NCBI GenBank assembly: GCA_033439765.1
Contig: JAULSN010000002.1
Span: 1,302,001-1,366,000 of the forward strand
Origin: Lasiosphaeria ovina
Lineage: Eukaryota > Ascomycota > Sordariomycetes > Sordariales > Lasiosphaeriaceae
Direction of reading: 5' to 3'
Length of the DNA: 64,000 nt
Position 1 is the stretch's first letter; each line of letters opens with the position of its first letter. The notes under the pieces were generated by a model that worked only from the letters and a program-made list of their open reading frames with translations, was not told where the DNA came from and searched no databases. Positions 45,195 to 57,659 of the stretch are shown one piece after another. The position numbers were made by a program, and so were the translations under genes.

Positions 45195-46929
45195 ATGTCC
45201 TCCCCAAGGCCTCAAGACGGCATTTTTCAAGCAACAATTGAAGACGTCACGTCTCATGGCCGTCATGGCGAACCAAATAAATCTTCAAGTGGGCCGACCT
45301 TGCCAGCTACAGAGCGCCTGGAAACTGCAGTCGCCAGTGTGACTCTGGCGGCTGACTTTGAATCGAATAATATCGCACGGCAAGAGGCAGAGCTGGAGAG
45401 ACGGGCCCAGGAGTCGAAGAATGATTTGCAAATGCTTGATGAGATGGGCCGACCGGAACTCAGCGGCTTGCTCGCTAGAAAGGACCACGAGATCGCTTCT
45501 CTCCAGAATTTGCTCGCCGAAGTCCAAAACGGGCGGGAACGTTACATGAGTCTCCTCTCCACTACTCAGAGCACGCTTGACCAAGTGAAACGCGAAAGGT
45601 CCCACGTCGCAGCAGCGCTTTGCAAAAAAATAGAAGATCTCAAAATTTCTCAGGAGAGTATAACCAGCCTGCAGCAGTCGGTGGAGCAGGAGACCAACCG
45701 CCGCAAACAGCTGGAAGAGGAGAACCACGAACTTCGGAGAGATGCCGAGGACCTCCACGGCCAGAGCCAACGACGGTTGCAGGAGCAGGAGCTCAGAGCA
45801 GCGAATGACGTGAAAAATTTTCACTTGGCTAGAGAGCACCATGCCTTGGTCTATCAAAAGGACGCGGAAATCGAAAGTCTCAGGCTTGCCCATCAGGCCA
45901 TGATTGACCAAAAGGATGCGGAAATCAAGAGTCTTGGGCTTGCCCATCAAGACGAGTTGACAACCCAGCGGAGAAAGCTGCAAGCTGAGATATTGAAGTT
46001 GCAGCTTCGGGCCATGTATGGCATCGCTGATGATGGCACAAGCGTACCCATCTCAGACTTCACGTTCCGCTGGAAACTGGATTTACTGGGGCAGAGAATT
46101 CGGGAAGTAGTCACGTACGTTCCGCCTCCTGAACTCCAGATGCTCGACCGATCGCTTGACCGCAATGAGTTTCTGAGGAGGAATGCAAACTACGGACAAG
46201 CTTGGCTCTGGTTTGTCCAGAGCATCTTTTGGGAATTGGTAGTTCGGGGTTTCTTCCAGTATCCCCTTGGCTTCGGGGTGTTTGGGACTGAGGGGAAGGG
46301 TTTCGATATCCTCTCCCACTTATTCGAGTCTATCGCTAATCCCTCCGCTGAAGGTGAGCTCTTGCTCTTTGTGACGAAGCCCAATATGTAGTGTTCCTCA
46401 ACGATCTACTAATACGTATGTTTCCAATAAATTAGACCCTATTGTTCTCGTGATGCCAAACGATAAAAAGTCGAATATCCGACGTAGCTTCTTCTTCGAA
46501 GGCATTCTCTCAGACGTCAAGAACCCCGCGCAGCCGGGCCGAGAGACGGGGTTCGCAGCCGACTTCCGGGCAAATGTCGACCGTGTCGCGCAGGACCTGG
46601 TCCGCACGCTACAGCAGTGCAGTAACGGGAAGCTGGACGCGCGCGGGCCCCCGAAGATCGAGGGCGTCGTCCACGACCTCGGCTTGCTTGCCCTGGAGAT
46701 GGGGTCCCAGCGGGCGCACGTCTTCATCGAGGGCTGTGCGCACGGCGAGCGGATCACGGCCGGGGACAGGTTCAAGATCGAGGAGGGCTCGGCCGACGGG
46801 CTCGACATGTGGAGGGTCGACCTGATGACGCAGCCGTGCATGGTGCGAGTCGGCGACGGCACGGAAGATCCCACCACGACGAAGGTCATCTCCAAGGGCA
46901 AAATCGTTCCTTTAGTGGATAGGATTTGA
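45195..46929 (+). CDS. Long coiled-coil protein with conserved C-terminal domain of unknown function (550 aa)
   Basis: Exons 45195-46353 and 46436-46929 join in phase (NPSAE / DPIVLVMPND) across an intron with donor GTGAGC and branch CTAATAC. The first ATG in frame is 45195 (MSSPRPQDG). Residues about 55-275 are an uninterrupted coiled coil (LLARKDHEIASLQNLLAEVQ and similar), with a duplicated segment DAEIESLRLAHQ / DAEIKSLGLAHQ. The C-terminal 250 residues are globular, with WLWFVQSIFWELVVRGFFQY and an EGILSDVKNPAQPGRETG region. Such a layout suits a structural or tethering protein. No family recognised. Confidence 0.75.
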
Positions 46930-48804
46930 AGTGCGAGCTGATTGTCATACCTACCTGCGGATGTCATCCGGGTGGTACGTTTTTTGACAGCTCAGTCCGG
47001 ACTCGGGAGGAAGGAACAACGCGCCAGGACGGCGACGCCCCGACATGACAAGATGCATACTGCACTGGGACGAAAGATAAGTGATGGCCGGGTGGCTTGG
47101 TTGACGAATGTATTGTCGGCGAATGGTCGAGTAACGAGCTGATCTCTTCCTCACGTGCTTTCCCAGCGTGGGGGCACATACAACCAAGGGTCGGTTCTCA
47201 AGCTTCCGGGGCATCGGTTCCATTAATCCAAATAATGGCAGTCAAGGCACGCGGCGGTCTGGTCTGTAGATACCCAAGATTAGGAGGAGAAGCTGTTGAA
47301 CCCCCTGAGATCAAGCACACGTGCATACGTGCCGGTGTCCTGTGTCCCGTTGCTCGTTGGTGGTTGAACCCAGAATTGTTTCCATGTCGGTACCCGTTAT
47401 CGGCGAACGGGACCTGGAGTTGGTGCAGTTCGCCCAACGGCAGGCGCAAGGGTTGCTTAAGTTGCATTGCGAACCCCCATTTGCGTTCCCTTGAGCCGAG
47501 AACGAAACGCCAACAAGCCATTAGGATCCACCCGACCAACAAGATTGGGAAAGGGCCGATGCACGATCGGGCCAAGACATAAGAGAGGCGCAAAGCTACG
47601 CCCACAAACGGCCCGGCTGCGCCCATCTTAAACGGTGTCGGTGTGCCCCTTCCGCACTAGGGACCAGTGCTGCAAGATGTGTAGGTATTTGAGGCAGGTG
47701 CGTTCTTGCTAAACCCGGAAATTTGGCCATGGAATAATCGCGCCATCCTTTTGCTTGCATGGTCGATGTGACCTTTCCGTCGATCGCCCCCCAAACTTGT
47801 ACGGTGCCCAGGACAGCCAAGGACTCCCAAGGTTTTAACAACATGGTTACCTGTAGTTCTAGTGTATATGCTTTGACGCCTGCACTTCGACTTCGTCCGT
47901 ATATTTTGCTCATCACACACACACAGTACACATCACAGCATTAGCAAACCCGGTATCACACTACAAAAGTACTCACGACAGCAGCACATGAGCCCATTTT
48001 GACATTCCCATACTGCCGCACAGTCAGATTGCATGGGATCCGCTGTCGGCTCCAAGTTTTAGCCTAAAAAGTCGAGCGTGAGCAATCAATCCGGTTCGCA
48101 GGCCGAAGCCTGCCGAGGACGTCCAAGACTTTACCAAGCCCAACCAATCCCACGGTTCCACCACTTGGCGCGCAATATTGCCATGGAAGTTGTCGTTTTG
48201 GCAATTTGTGTGTGACAATTGTCCTTCCCTTCCAATCCCTTCCCTGGCCAATGCACCCCTTCCCTTGGCCCCACTCCCCGTCCACCACCCCCCTTTCCCG
48301 CTTGGCTCCAGTTGCCCGGATGCCTGCCGAACCCCTCTATTGGCCCTTTTTCTACTTTGCCACGTTCTTGGTGGCCCCATATGGCTGCCAACATCTGCCA
48401 TGGCTCTTGTGGTACTTGAGGCTGTCGGGGTGTGCATTAAATGCCTTTCTTGGCACGCACGTGGCAATGAACGCCGACCCCAGGTTTACCAAGGCCAGAA
48501 GCGGACCGCCCGGAGTCCCTTCCCGTGTGCTTCCCGTCTTCTCTGCTTTTCTTTCCTGCTTCTTCCCCCCATATTTTCCGTACCCTTTGCTTCATAAAAC
48601 GTCTAACCCTCTCCGACGCCCCCCTCCCGCGCTCCGTCCTATTTCCACGTGGGTTGATCAACTCTAACGAGACGTCATTCTTTGCTTTCCTGTTAGGTAG
48701 TATTGATACCTACCTACAGGCTTCCCCACCTGCCATGACATGATCATGTCGATATAGGTCCTCTCCGCCTTAGACACGCAGACCGAAGAGAGAGAAGGGA
48801 CGCA
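46930..48804. other. Intergenic, no gene recognised
   Basis: About 1.9 kb without a supported exon. The last 600 bp are strikingly CCCTTCCC/TTTCC-rich and likely form the promoter of the zinc protein at 48805. Open frames here are composition artefacts. Confidence 0.5.
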
Positions 48805-49231
48805 ATGGGACAAAAGCAGTCACTGCCGGTAGAGGTGAGGTTTTCCGACCACTTACTTGTTATCGCTCTGACCCTGTCCACAGGCAACATTCTTCTGCCC
48901 GCAGACGGGCGTAGCCGTCGAGACGCCGCTGGGGCTCTGCACGCAGTGTCAAGCAGCACATGACCTGATCTTGCAGTCCGTGACGGTGTGCCCGAACACG
49001 GGGTACCGGATATCGCAGACGACATCACTTCGGCCACACAAGGAGTGCCCGTCGTGCTTCCAGGTACACCAGCCCTTCAGCAAGCGCGTCTACATTTGCC
49101 CAGTTACCGGCGCCCAGATCCCTCACCCCCGCGACACGGGCGGCCGCTGCCAAAAGTGCTCCCGCAGCCACCAAGACAACTCCACGCCTACTAGCAGCCG
49201 CGAGGCCGTCGTTTCGAGGGGCCTCAGATGA
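48805..49231 (+). CDS. Small protein with three tandem CPxTG...CxxC zinc-ribbon modules (125 aa)
   Basis: A 10-codon first exon (48805-48834, MGQKQSLPVE) is joined by a 49-bp intron (GTGAGG...CCACAG) to exon 2 (48884-49231). The body is three repeats of about 33 residues, each CPxTG, 9-14 residues, then CxxC: Cys15-Cys32 (CPQTG...CTQC), Cys46-Cys67 (CPNTG...CPSC) and Cys81-Cys100 (CPVTG...CQKC). Each module has three Cys plus one following His (AAH, QVH, RSH) that could complete a CCCH zinc site. The tail is Ser/Thr-rich. Triplication and perfect spacing argue strongly for a real gene. No known family is recognised. Zinc binding and a nucleic-acid or protein-contact role are inference. Confidence 0.75.
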
Positions 49232-51360
49232 TGGGCTGGCCGTTGACAAAGCAATCGGGTTCTTATAGCGCGAAGAAAGGTTTTTGTCAAGGACGGGGAC
49301 GAATATCAACAAGAGGGTGGCGATTGCAACATAAAGCTTGCGTCAGTTAATAAGGGCTAATATTTCTCAAAAGACCTGTGAGACTCAGCTTTCCTCGGGA
49401 AGGTGTTAGAAGGGGTTCTGATTTGGCTATTTGTATCCAGATATCTTGAATTGGAAGGGTGGAAATGGTGGGAGCCCTGGAGCTGTCCATGCATCTGCTG
49501 CCGCTGCGGGCTTTGCCGCCGCCGTTGTCTGGACACGTCCAAGAGCCATCACCCGTCCAAACTTACGTAAGGGTGCCAAGCTTGGATTGTTATTTACGAT
49601 TGTTTCGGTGGTGTTGGTTGTTTCGTCAGCTTGGCCTGAGTAACGACGGCGAAGGGTGATGCACCCGGCCGTTTCGTCAGCTTTGGCCTGAGTAATGACG
49701 GCAAAGCGTATTATTTAGAGGCGCTTGAAACAGCCGTCTTACTTACTCGAATAAAGATCGCATATGATTTGGCCAATCGTTTAACGGGCCGCTCGTGCAG
49801 TTCTTACTAACTTGACTTGATTCCAACCTGGCGACGCAACAGCGGCTAATGCGCCGGGGTGGACTCGTGGCGAACATCACTTCTCTGTTCAACGGCGGCC
49901 CAAAATCCCCGCTAGATAAGGCCCATGTTACCATAATAATGCATCTCCTCGATTTAGGACGCCCGGAGCTGATATTTCACAAGGGGGACCATTTTAGGCA
50001 CCAGGGAACCAAAATAAGTCTGTCACGAATCACCCAATATGTCGGTAGACCAAGACGCCGATCCCCGACGCAGGTAAAGTTCAGACCCAAGAAGCAAAGA
50101 GATAGGATGCAAATGACTGCAGCTAGCGCATTACCTGCCGGTCCTGCTTTTCTCCACACACCTGACTTGGGGTGCCCGGGGGAATCAAAGTTCAGGGTAT
50201 GGTCTTAGCGGTGCTCCCCTGCCCTTGCCGGGTGACTTGAGTAAGCGGACTCCGGTGAAGCGTGAGTGACACTCATGACCATGACGGTATGCCCCTCCCC
50301 ACGACTTCCATGCACATTATCATGTCATTGCCTTACCCTTACGCCAAGGTTAATTTCCCCTCGTACCGCTTCCCCCCCCCCCCCCCCCCGCCTATTGATT
50401 CCAGGACATGTTCTGAATGCGGAATCTTCTCGTTAAATAGAATACGTGAAACATCTGCTAAGCCTTCGCCCCAGTTACCATATGCACAAGGTTATAATTA
50501 ATTAAGGGCGTTATTATTCACGGCGATCCCCACCCTATCAGGACGCTCATCCACATAGTCTAATGAATGTGACATTGCGGCTGACATGCACTGACCCCCT
50601 TTTTGACAGAAAAACCGGTGCCTGTTCAATGCGGCGTCTCTGCGGATTTCCACCCAGAGGAAGACTGTATAAGCCCACCAAGTCGAGAGTATGTCCGCGG
50701 GCTGGTGCCACCTGGTCGACTTGGCTTGTTAATAATTAAATCCTGGTACTCAGCCGCCTCGGTGGTTGACGGAACCCTGTCCGGGCTCTTGCTTGGGGTC
50801 ATCAAGGGAATATTGCTCGGAGGTTTCATGGAAAAGTACCAACTTCGCCGCTTCAAAGGGTCTCCACTGTGGTAAGTTCAGGTGGGGGTTCCGTGAGTTG
50901 GCACGGTGAATCAGTGATGGGGCGCATGCACCCCTGGTCACCCATAAGCAGGTGTTTGGTTCAAAATAGATTGTCAGAGGTGACAGAGCAGGCAACGATG
51001 GGGGCCAGAAGCGGGGACCTATGTGAGAACTTGAACCGACATACGGCAGACGGCATGACGCCGGCACAAGGTTCCTTGTGTATATAATGCGACAAGGTAT
51101 CTCAACATGACGAGGGAAATCTCAGTGAAACAACCTCATCAGCTTTCACTTCTCCCATCCCCTGTTTCTCAACCCATCTCCTTGTCAAGCAGGCTTTGAC
51201 GGAGAAGTTGATTAGACCTTTTTCCTATATCGTATAATTTTGAACTTCGTGCATCCCGTTCTACCCCTCTCGTTCTAAACACGTGTTCCTAGGACCCAAG
51301 TATCCGACTATCAAAGATATACTATCTTCGAAGTTCAAACGGGAGTATCAAGAACAGAAA
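49232..51360. other. Intergenic with 18-bp poly-C run
   Basis: No gene supported. A run of 18 C lies at 50372-50389. A near-duplicate of TTTCGTCAGCTTGGCCTGAGTAACGACGG occurs twice (about 49620-49650 and 49672-49702), a short local duplication. The final 250 bp are the likely promoter of the gene at 51361. Confidence 0.5.
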
Positions 51361-53772
51361 ATGGTGAGCTTGAGCAATATTCCGAAACATGGCCCCGTTT
51401 TATCAGCAGCGTGAGACCAAAAGCTAATTCTTGATACCTTTAGGCCCAACCCCGCAAGCAGGGCCCTGTTGGGGTAAATCCAGGCCCGTCCAACTCCGGA
51501 CCCGATCACGTGGCCCAACCCCCAGAGAGATACCCTAAGCTTGTTGCGTTCGAGGCCGAGTGAGTTATCTCGGTTCCCTTTACCAAATAGCCGCTTTGGG
51601 AATCATTAACTGACGAGTCCACAGCCATGTCATCTGGGACGGCTACCTCGACAAAAAAAAATTCCGGTCCAATAGCGCGGCAAGTCTCGTAAGCATCATA
51701 GATAAAAACACCTGTTGGAATGACAAGGTCATTCATAATAGTCACTATAGTAACCGTTGCGAAAGGGTGGTTGGGAGATTGGTGGTATGTTCATTTATCT
51801 CTGCTCTGTTCTATTCCTTAGGGTTACAGGGTGCTTGGTGGTTTTGGGGGAGTGGGCTGTCCACAGGGTGGATGGTCCGTGCACACTAAGGTCACGTGCT
51901 AGGGCAGCTGACCCGTGTGTCCGGGCCAGGCCCACTATTCTTCCTGACTGACCAATCAGGGCTATGCGGCCCGCCGAGCCGCCTCAGCCTCCGTAACTCT
52001 GATTGATCGGTTATTCCTACAACACCCAAATTATATATGAACCGAAGTTTGTGGACCCTTTTGTTCTCAAAATCAGCGGAAGAACAACGAGCATCTTGCT
52101 TAACAAAGCTGTACGGCTAGGAACGAAGATGTCTGCGTCACTGTTAGCAATCACCTTCCAGCCATTCTCAGAAGGCTGGTGGACAATAATGTCAAAATTG
52201 CTGTGGTGTCGACAAATAGCAGCACCTCCGTGTAAGTGGCAATTCCAAAGCCGACTTATTTAGTAGTTCTTGTAAATACTAACCAGATATTCCGCCATCT
52301 CCCAGGGTTAAGCGCGCATTATCACAAATTGTCGTTAATCCCCCGGCCAGAACCACTGCATTGAACTCCATACCTTATGCAGTAGTGGGAAAGGATAGTA
52401 AGTGACAAGGCGAACTCTGACGCGATTACTATTATGGTGACTTGCTCTAATTATCTGCTTAGAGTCCAAAACTGAACAATTCGAGGAGCTGCAGAAGTAC
52501 CACGACATTACCGGAATCGAATATCATGACATGGTAATTGATAGCCCCATTTCCCTCTTCGTCCTCGTCTCCACGATTCTCAGACTCATACACCGTGCCT
52601 TGATCACCCATGTACCTAGGAAATTGCATACATATCGCACCGAATCTGACTAAAGCCTCAACTCATTAGCTTTTATTCGACTACAACTTGGAGCACACCG
52701 GCGTTGAGCTCTGGAAAGGTACGTGTCCCAATGCAATCTAATCGTATTCTCATGGTCCGCGTCGGAACGAGTCTGATCGTGGCGACGAGGAGTGAAACAG
52801 GTGTCACGTTCGAAAAGGTCCAGGGCCCCAGCATCTCGAATGACGATTTCATGCGCGGCCTTGAGACCTGGCGAAGGAACACCAAAATCCGTATCCCGCT
52901 CGTAAAGCAGTTACATTTAATGACCAAAGCCCGGGCCATCGGCTATGTCGGCACAGACAGACGCACCGCCTATGACATCTACTACCAGGGCTTGAGGCGT
53001 GAGAAGAGCGACCGTCCTTCGCGATGGGGCCACGGAATGTATATCACTGACGATCCGGTTATGTGAGTGCCCAATTGAGCCCCGGGATACCTGTTAGTAA
53101 CACCTTCTGACCTGTCGTCTTGGTTTCAGCGCCTGCTTCTACTCCTGGCTCGGACGGGGCGACAAAGGAGCAAATGAACACTGGATATCTCGAGTCTACG
53201 TGCGTGATTACACGGTTTGGCAAAGCTTGAACAAGGTATGTGACGGCCTGTTTCCCTTGCATCTTTGATGAAGCGCTCGGATCACTGAATTTTGAAAATT
53301 CATTCCCCAGGTCTGGATCCCTGAGAAGGGGATCATAAAACCGATGCCGGATAACGAACCCAAGACGGACCTAGAGATGGCCCAAAGCCAGTATGATCGC
53401 GACAACAAGATTCAGGAGCTCTACGGCGCGAATAAGCCCTACATCTTGATGAGCAAGCACGTTCCACGGAAACGGTTCAGTAATCCGATCTATGAAGGCA
53501 CGCCCCTCGGCAATATCAAGGATAAGAGATTCAACGAGATGGCCATCTTTCCTCAGATCCAGGACGCCCTGTTCTACGTGGTGCCGCTAGAAGATAATGC
53601 TTACGGCCTTATGCTAGATAATAGCAAGAAAAAGATGCCGGAGGCTTGGAAACACTACCACTGGGACACGGACGTAATCGACGACTGGAACGTAAAGGTC
53701 TCTAACGACACGATAGATGAATGTACGCGACACAAGGAGGTGTTGGTGTTGAAAGCCGTGGACAAAAAATAA
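51361..53772 (+). pseudogene. ART/PARP-fold-like gene interrupted by a solo LTR
   Basis: A nine-exon gene: 51361-51363 (ATG only), 51444-51559, 51625-52231 (interrupted), 52287-52397, 52463-52533, 52670-52718, 52801-53062, 53130-53235 and 53311-53772. Every junction is in phase. A 309-bp LTR plus one 5-bp duplication sits inside the third exon; without them the exon and the whole 491-codon frame would be continuous. The C-terminal half has YVGTDRRTAYDIYYQGL, then WGHGMYITDDPV and ACFYSWL, which has the order of ADP-ribosyltransferase/PARP folds (substrate-pocket Arg or HGT-like site, then GxYxTxDP..A..Y). This fold call is inference; the catalytic Glu is not pinned down. Splicing from GTAAGC at 51689 to an AAG at about 52043 could remove the LTR in frame, so residual expression is possible. 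Confidence 0.7.
51713..52021 (+). mobile_element. Solo LTR (309 bp) with perfect ACACC target-site duplication
   Basis: Begins TGTTGGAATGACAAGGTCAT, ends GGTTATTCCTACA, and is flanked by ACACC on both sides (51708-51712 and 52022-52026). The 5' end holds an interrupted palindrome GAATGAC-AAG-GTCATTC (51718-51734). It is the best-preserved of three copies in the window. No internal domain survives, so it is the product of LTR-LTR recombination. It has landed in a coding exon. Confidence 0.92.
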
Positions 53773-55246
53773 CGGAAATAAACTCGCACCTGAACACGAC
53801 GGGCCTCATCCGTTTGCATTTTTCTTTTGGCTGGCCCAGTTGCCGTGGTGGTGGAAGTGACAGGGCTGGTTCCCTGTAATTATCACAGGACCGTGAGGAA
53901 AGCAAGATGATTGCGCAGCGGAGCGGGAATTCAAGCTAGGCTTGAGAGGCTGGACCTCATCTGCTGGCATATTCGAACAAGGTATTAGCTGGCTGATAGC
54001 CGCCGCAGGCTCGGGCAGGTTCCCTTGCTTATATAGGCAATTAAAGGATGAAAATGAGCACTTGAAGGGCGCAGGGAGCCTCTTCGTTTAGTTACTCATG
54101 CATGCAATCAATCTTGGCCATTCCCACACGTGCCCCTGCGCCTACATCAATTGTTGTGAGTTGTGACACAGAATATAGAGCTGGGGAACTGCATTGAGAA
54201 AACGATGTAGATTGAAGGTAGTAGAAAAAAGGAAGGAACTTAGTATTATGTACAATAAATAGAGCACGGCAGTGTAATTCTGAATATAGGACCATTGGCT
54301 CACTCGGAAGCCACACTGCTGCGCCTTGACAGGGGTATGTTTATCGTGTCACAATTGTTGAGCATGTGCTATTGGCCTCTCCGCCAGGAGTACCGTCAGG
54401 AACTCGCCTTGGGGAGGTGTAAATGTTGGCGCCTGGAATTGACCACATTACCTGCCCAGGTCAACCCCACTTCAAATGCCTGTTCTTTGTTCCTTTCTTA
54501 CGCCCGGAATGCTCTCTAATCTAGGCATTCCTTGCAACTGGAATTCCTTCATTTCTACGGCATTCCTTTTGCTCGGAATTACCGTGGTTTTCTTGGCTAT
54601 AAGAAGACGCTTTTTACCTGTATTTTAGACCTACCTGATCATACAATTCAATGCGCAGTCAATCGGGATCACGTGCAACAGAACACGCTGCGTAGCATTC
54701 AGTAATGGCGCCATGATCGTGGCTTGCGCGAAGGAGCCGCTGGTCAGGGATGGAAGAGGAAGGATTAAGACGAGGAAGGGGAAGTGAGATGGATCTTGTA
54801 AGCTCCCCGATCGTCGGTCTTTGGCCAATGTCCGTGCCGCACATAAGACACACACGGATGGCGCAGGTAGCTTCTTCCTTTGAACATAATACATGCAGTC
54901 AGTTGTTGATCACATTCTCTTCGTCTCTCGCTAATACCCTTCAGAGCCTGTCCTACTGTCAGAGAGCTTCAAGAAAACCGGGAGTATTCTGAGAGGACGT
55001 GTCTCGTGATATTTCTCATCGTAATTACATCATTATGAATATATACTAAGAAATAATATGTGTATACATACTTTCTTGGCCGGGCAAATGTCTGGGGATT
55101 CTATGATTACATAAACTATACCGCCTGCTCCTGCTCCAGACAGACAACTTCTTCCTCCTTCTAATATCGCGATCGCGACATCTTCCAAGTAATCACCATA
55201 GCTCCCATTCTCCAACATGCTCCTATTCTCCATAATGGGAGAGCTC
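53773..55246. other. Intergenic, no gene recognised
   Basis: AT-rich and low in coding signal; the first 200 bp are the 3' flank of the ART-like gene. No supported exon, RNA or repeat. Confidence 0.5.
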
Positions 55247-57105
55247 CTAGATTTCTAGAGTACGACAGTAGGCGGCGTCGAGATCAGGGATATCCCTCTT
55301 GGGCGGGATCAAAGGAACCAGCGTGTCCCGAACATTCGTCATCTGCTCGAAAGCGTATGCCACTCGAAGCAGCATCTCCTCCGAATGAGCAGCGCCAGTG
55401 AACATGATTCCAAACCTGGAGAAACCCACAACGGCTGATTAGAGAGAGCTTTGACTATGGATCCAACTGTCTAATTACTTACGGGATTTCAGGAGCAACG
55501 TCGACTAGCTTGTCCGGCTCTCTCAGATCCTGCCTGACGGCTGTGGTTTCTGGGTACTTCCCGAGCGGGACGGTAACGACGGGGAGACCGCCGCGAGCCG
55601 CCAGGGACACTGTGACGGAAAGGCCGGAGCGACTTCCGGAGTCGATTTCAGAGCCACGAACGGCCGGGGCGACAATGAGATCCAGATTGTGCTCCTTCAA
55701 GGTGCCAGGGATGCCGCCGTCACCCCCGAAATAGTCGTCCAGCAGCACAGCGACCTGGAAATCGTCGTCGTGGCTGTCGACAAACTTTTGCGTGTCAAAG
55801 AGGTTGATATGACGCTTGGCATTGAACCTGGGACAGCCGCGCCGCCCTGCAGTCGTGTTCATCCGGCGAGAGCGTATGGTTCGCTCGCGCTCTGCGTATT
55901 GTCTCATGGGATCCCGGCTGGCCACCTCGATGATACCGCTGAGGCCCCTGAGCTCATGAGGGTTGGTGGCAAGGTCGGTAAGGTATTTCCGAATGTCTTT
56001 CTGGAAACAACCGGCAACTACAATGCCCATTTCTTCCTCGGAGAGCTTCAGGAAGTCGTCAAGACAGGCGTAGTTTGTGTCGCGGACAATAGTTGCTTCG
56101 CAGAATTCCAACAGACTCAGCGCGCTGTTGAATTCCTCAAGCGGCGTCCCGCTTAGCTCGACAAGGCAGGAGGATGGGACGCCGATTCTTAGCCCCGACA
56201 AATCTGTCCCGGTCAGCGCCGAGGTGTACGAGACATGTCCGCGGCCGGTGCTCTCCTCGGCAAGCACCTCGAGCAGACAGGCGACGTCACTGACAGTCCG
56301 CGCCATGGGGCCGGCAGCATCTTGCTTCAGCGCCACAGGAATCACCCCATCCGCAGATACCAGCCCGACGGTCGGCTTGATAGCCACTACCCCGTTACGG
56401 CTCGCTGGGTATATGATGCCGCCATCCGTCTACATTGGAATCCATTATGTGAGCAAGGGCCAACTTGGGGAAAGTGAAACGAGCAACACAAACCTCGCAG
56501 CCGATGCAAGCAGCAGCAAGTCCCAGAGCGGTTGCAACGGCCGAGCCACAGCTGCTCCCGCCGCCGCTCATATTGAAACAATACGCGCCACGGCAGAGCT
56601 CACCACGGGAGCTCCAGCCAGTGCCGGCGACGGAGGTGTGGAAGTCGCCCAACTCCGTCATGTTGGTCTTGCCAAGGATCACCGCGCCGGCAACGCGAAG
56701 CCTGCGGACGAGTGTGGCCTCACGGCAATTTCGCGTGCCCAGGAGCACGGCGGAGCCGGCCGTGGTCTCCATGTCATCGAGAGTCGAGATGCTATCCGTG
56801 AGCAGGATTGGGATTCCATGGAGCGGGCTGAGGATCGCAAGACGTTAATTACACGGCGGCCTCGGCGGCATGCGTGCATGCGAAGGACGGGAGTCTCACC
56901 CGCGGCGACCCTTGGTATGCTGTTCTTCGTCGAGCGCGTGCGCAATATCCATCGCGTCCGGGTTGGTCTCGATCACGGCATGGAAGTAGTCGTTGGCCTC
57001 CAAGACCCGAGCAATGTAGGCCGTTGTGAGGGCTGCCGACGACAGCCGGCCATCACTCAGCGCCTCGGATAGGTCGGCGATCGCCGCATTGAGGAGGCTC
57101 GCCAT
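55247..57105 (-). CDS. Amidase-signature family protein lacking two catalytic residues (551 aa)
   Basis: Four exons in phase: 57105-56900, 56827-56494, 56429-55483 and 55415-55247. The fold is clear: PLHGIPILLTDSI, TNMTELGDF, MSGGGSSCGSAVATALG, TDGGIIYPASRNGVV, IKPTVGLVS, DAAGPMARTVSD. Amidases use a Ser-cisSer-Lys triad. Here the Lys of the LLKDN-type motif is Thr79 (ACG), the nucleophile Ser of the ETDGS-type motif is Gly184 (GGC), while the cis-Ser region (residues 160-164) is kept. Each loss needs one base change, and the frame is otherwise intact. Classical amide hydrolysis is therefore not expected. It may be a pseudo-enzyme or an early pseudogene. No signal peptide is seen. Confidence 0.88.
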
Positions 57106-57659
57106 CTTGGCGAACGGGTCGGTATATGGATGTAGTGTGCAACTGGTGGTTCTCTTTCGGTAGCAAAGGTATGAAATACGCTGGATGCGAAGGTGTGATG
57201 TTATTAAGGAGGAGAGGGCGATAAGGAAGGCAGATTGTTGATGGATAGAGAGGGAAAGAAGCGATGCCCCAAGTGACTGAACAATAGGGGTGTTCTTTCC
57301 GATGGCCTGTTCAAAGAAACTCCAGGCACCCCGCAACATTGAAAGAGATTTTCAACGTAAAGGTGGCAAAACAGGCAAACCTATTTGATCACACTGCCGG
57401 CGAGACATATTTCCGCGTCACTGGATCATAGTTGCGCAGGGGGGACTCTAGATGGAAGTAGATCTAGTCCATAGTACCGTCCCAGCGATCTGTCTATCGA
57501 CGGGGCGAAAGTAAAAGGGCGGAAGCTCCGTTTGTTAAGTGTAGCCAAAGCCGCAATGTATCTCGGAGCAGCAGACGCATAGGTCGACGATTGACTTAAA
57601 CCTGCCCAATTTTATCAATCTCGGTGGACAAGCTCGACATCATTAGCTCGGCATCACAC

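Noticed and set aside
50603..50875. Open frame with a hydrophobic segment
   Set aside because: It lacks an ATG, has no splice-consistent upstream exon and no recognisable domain.
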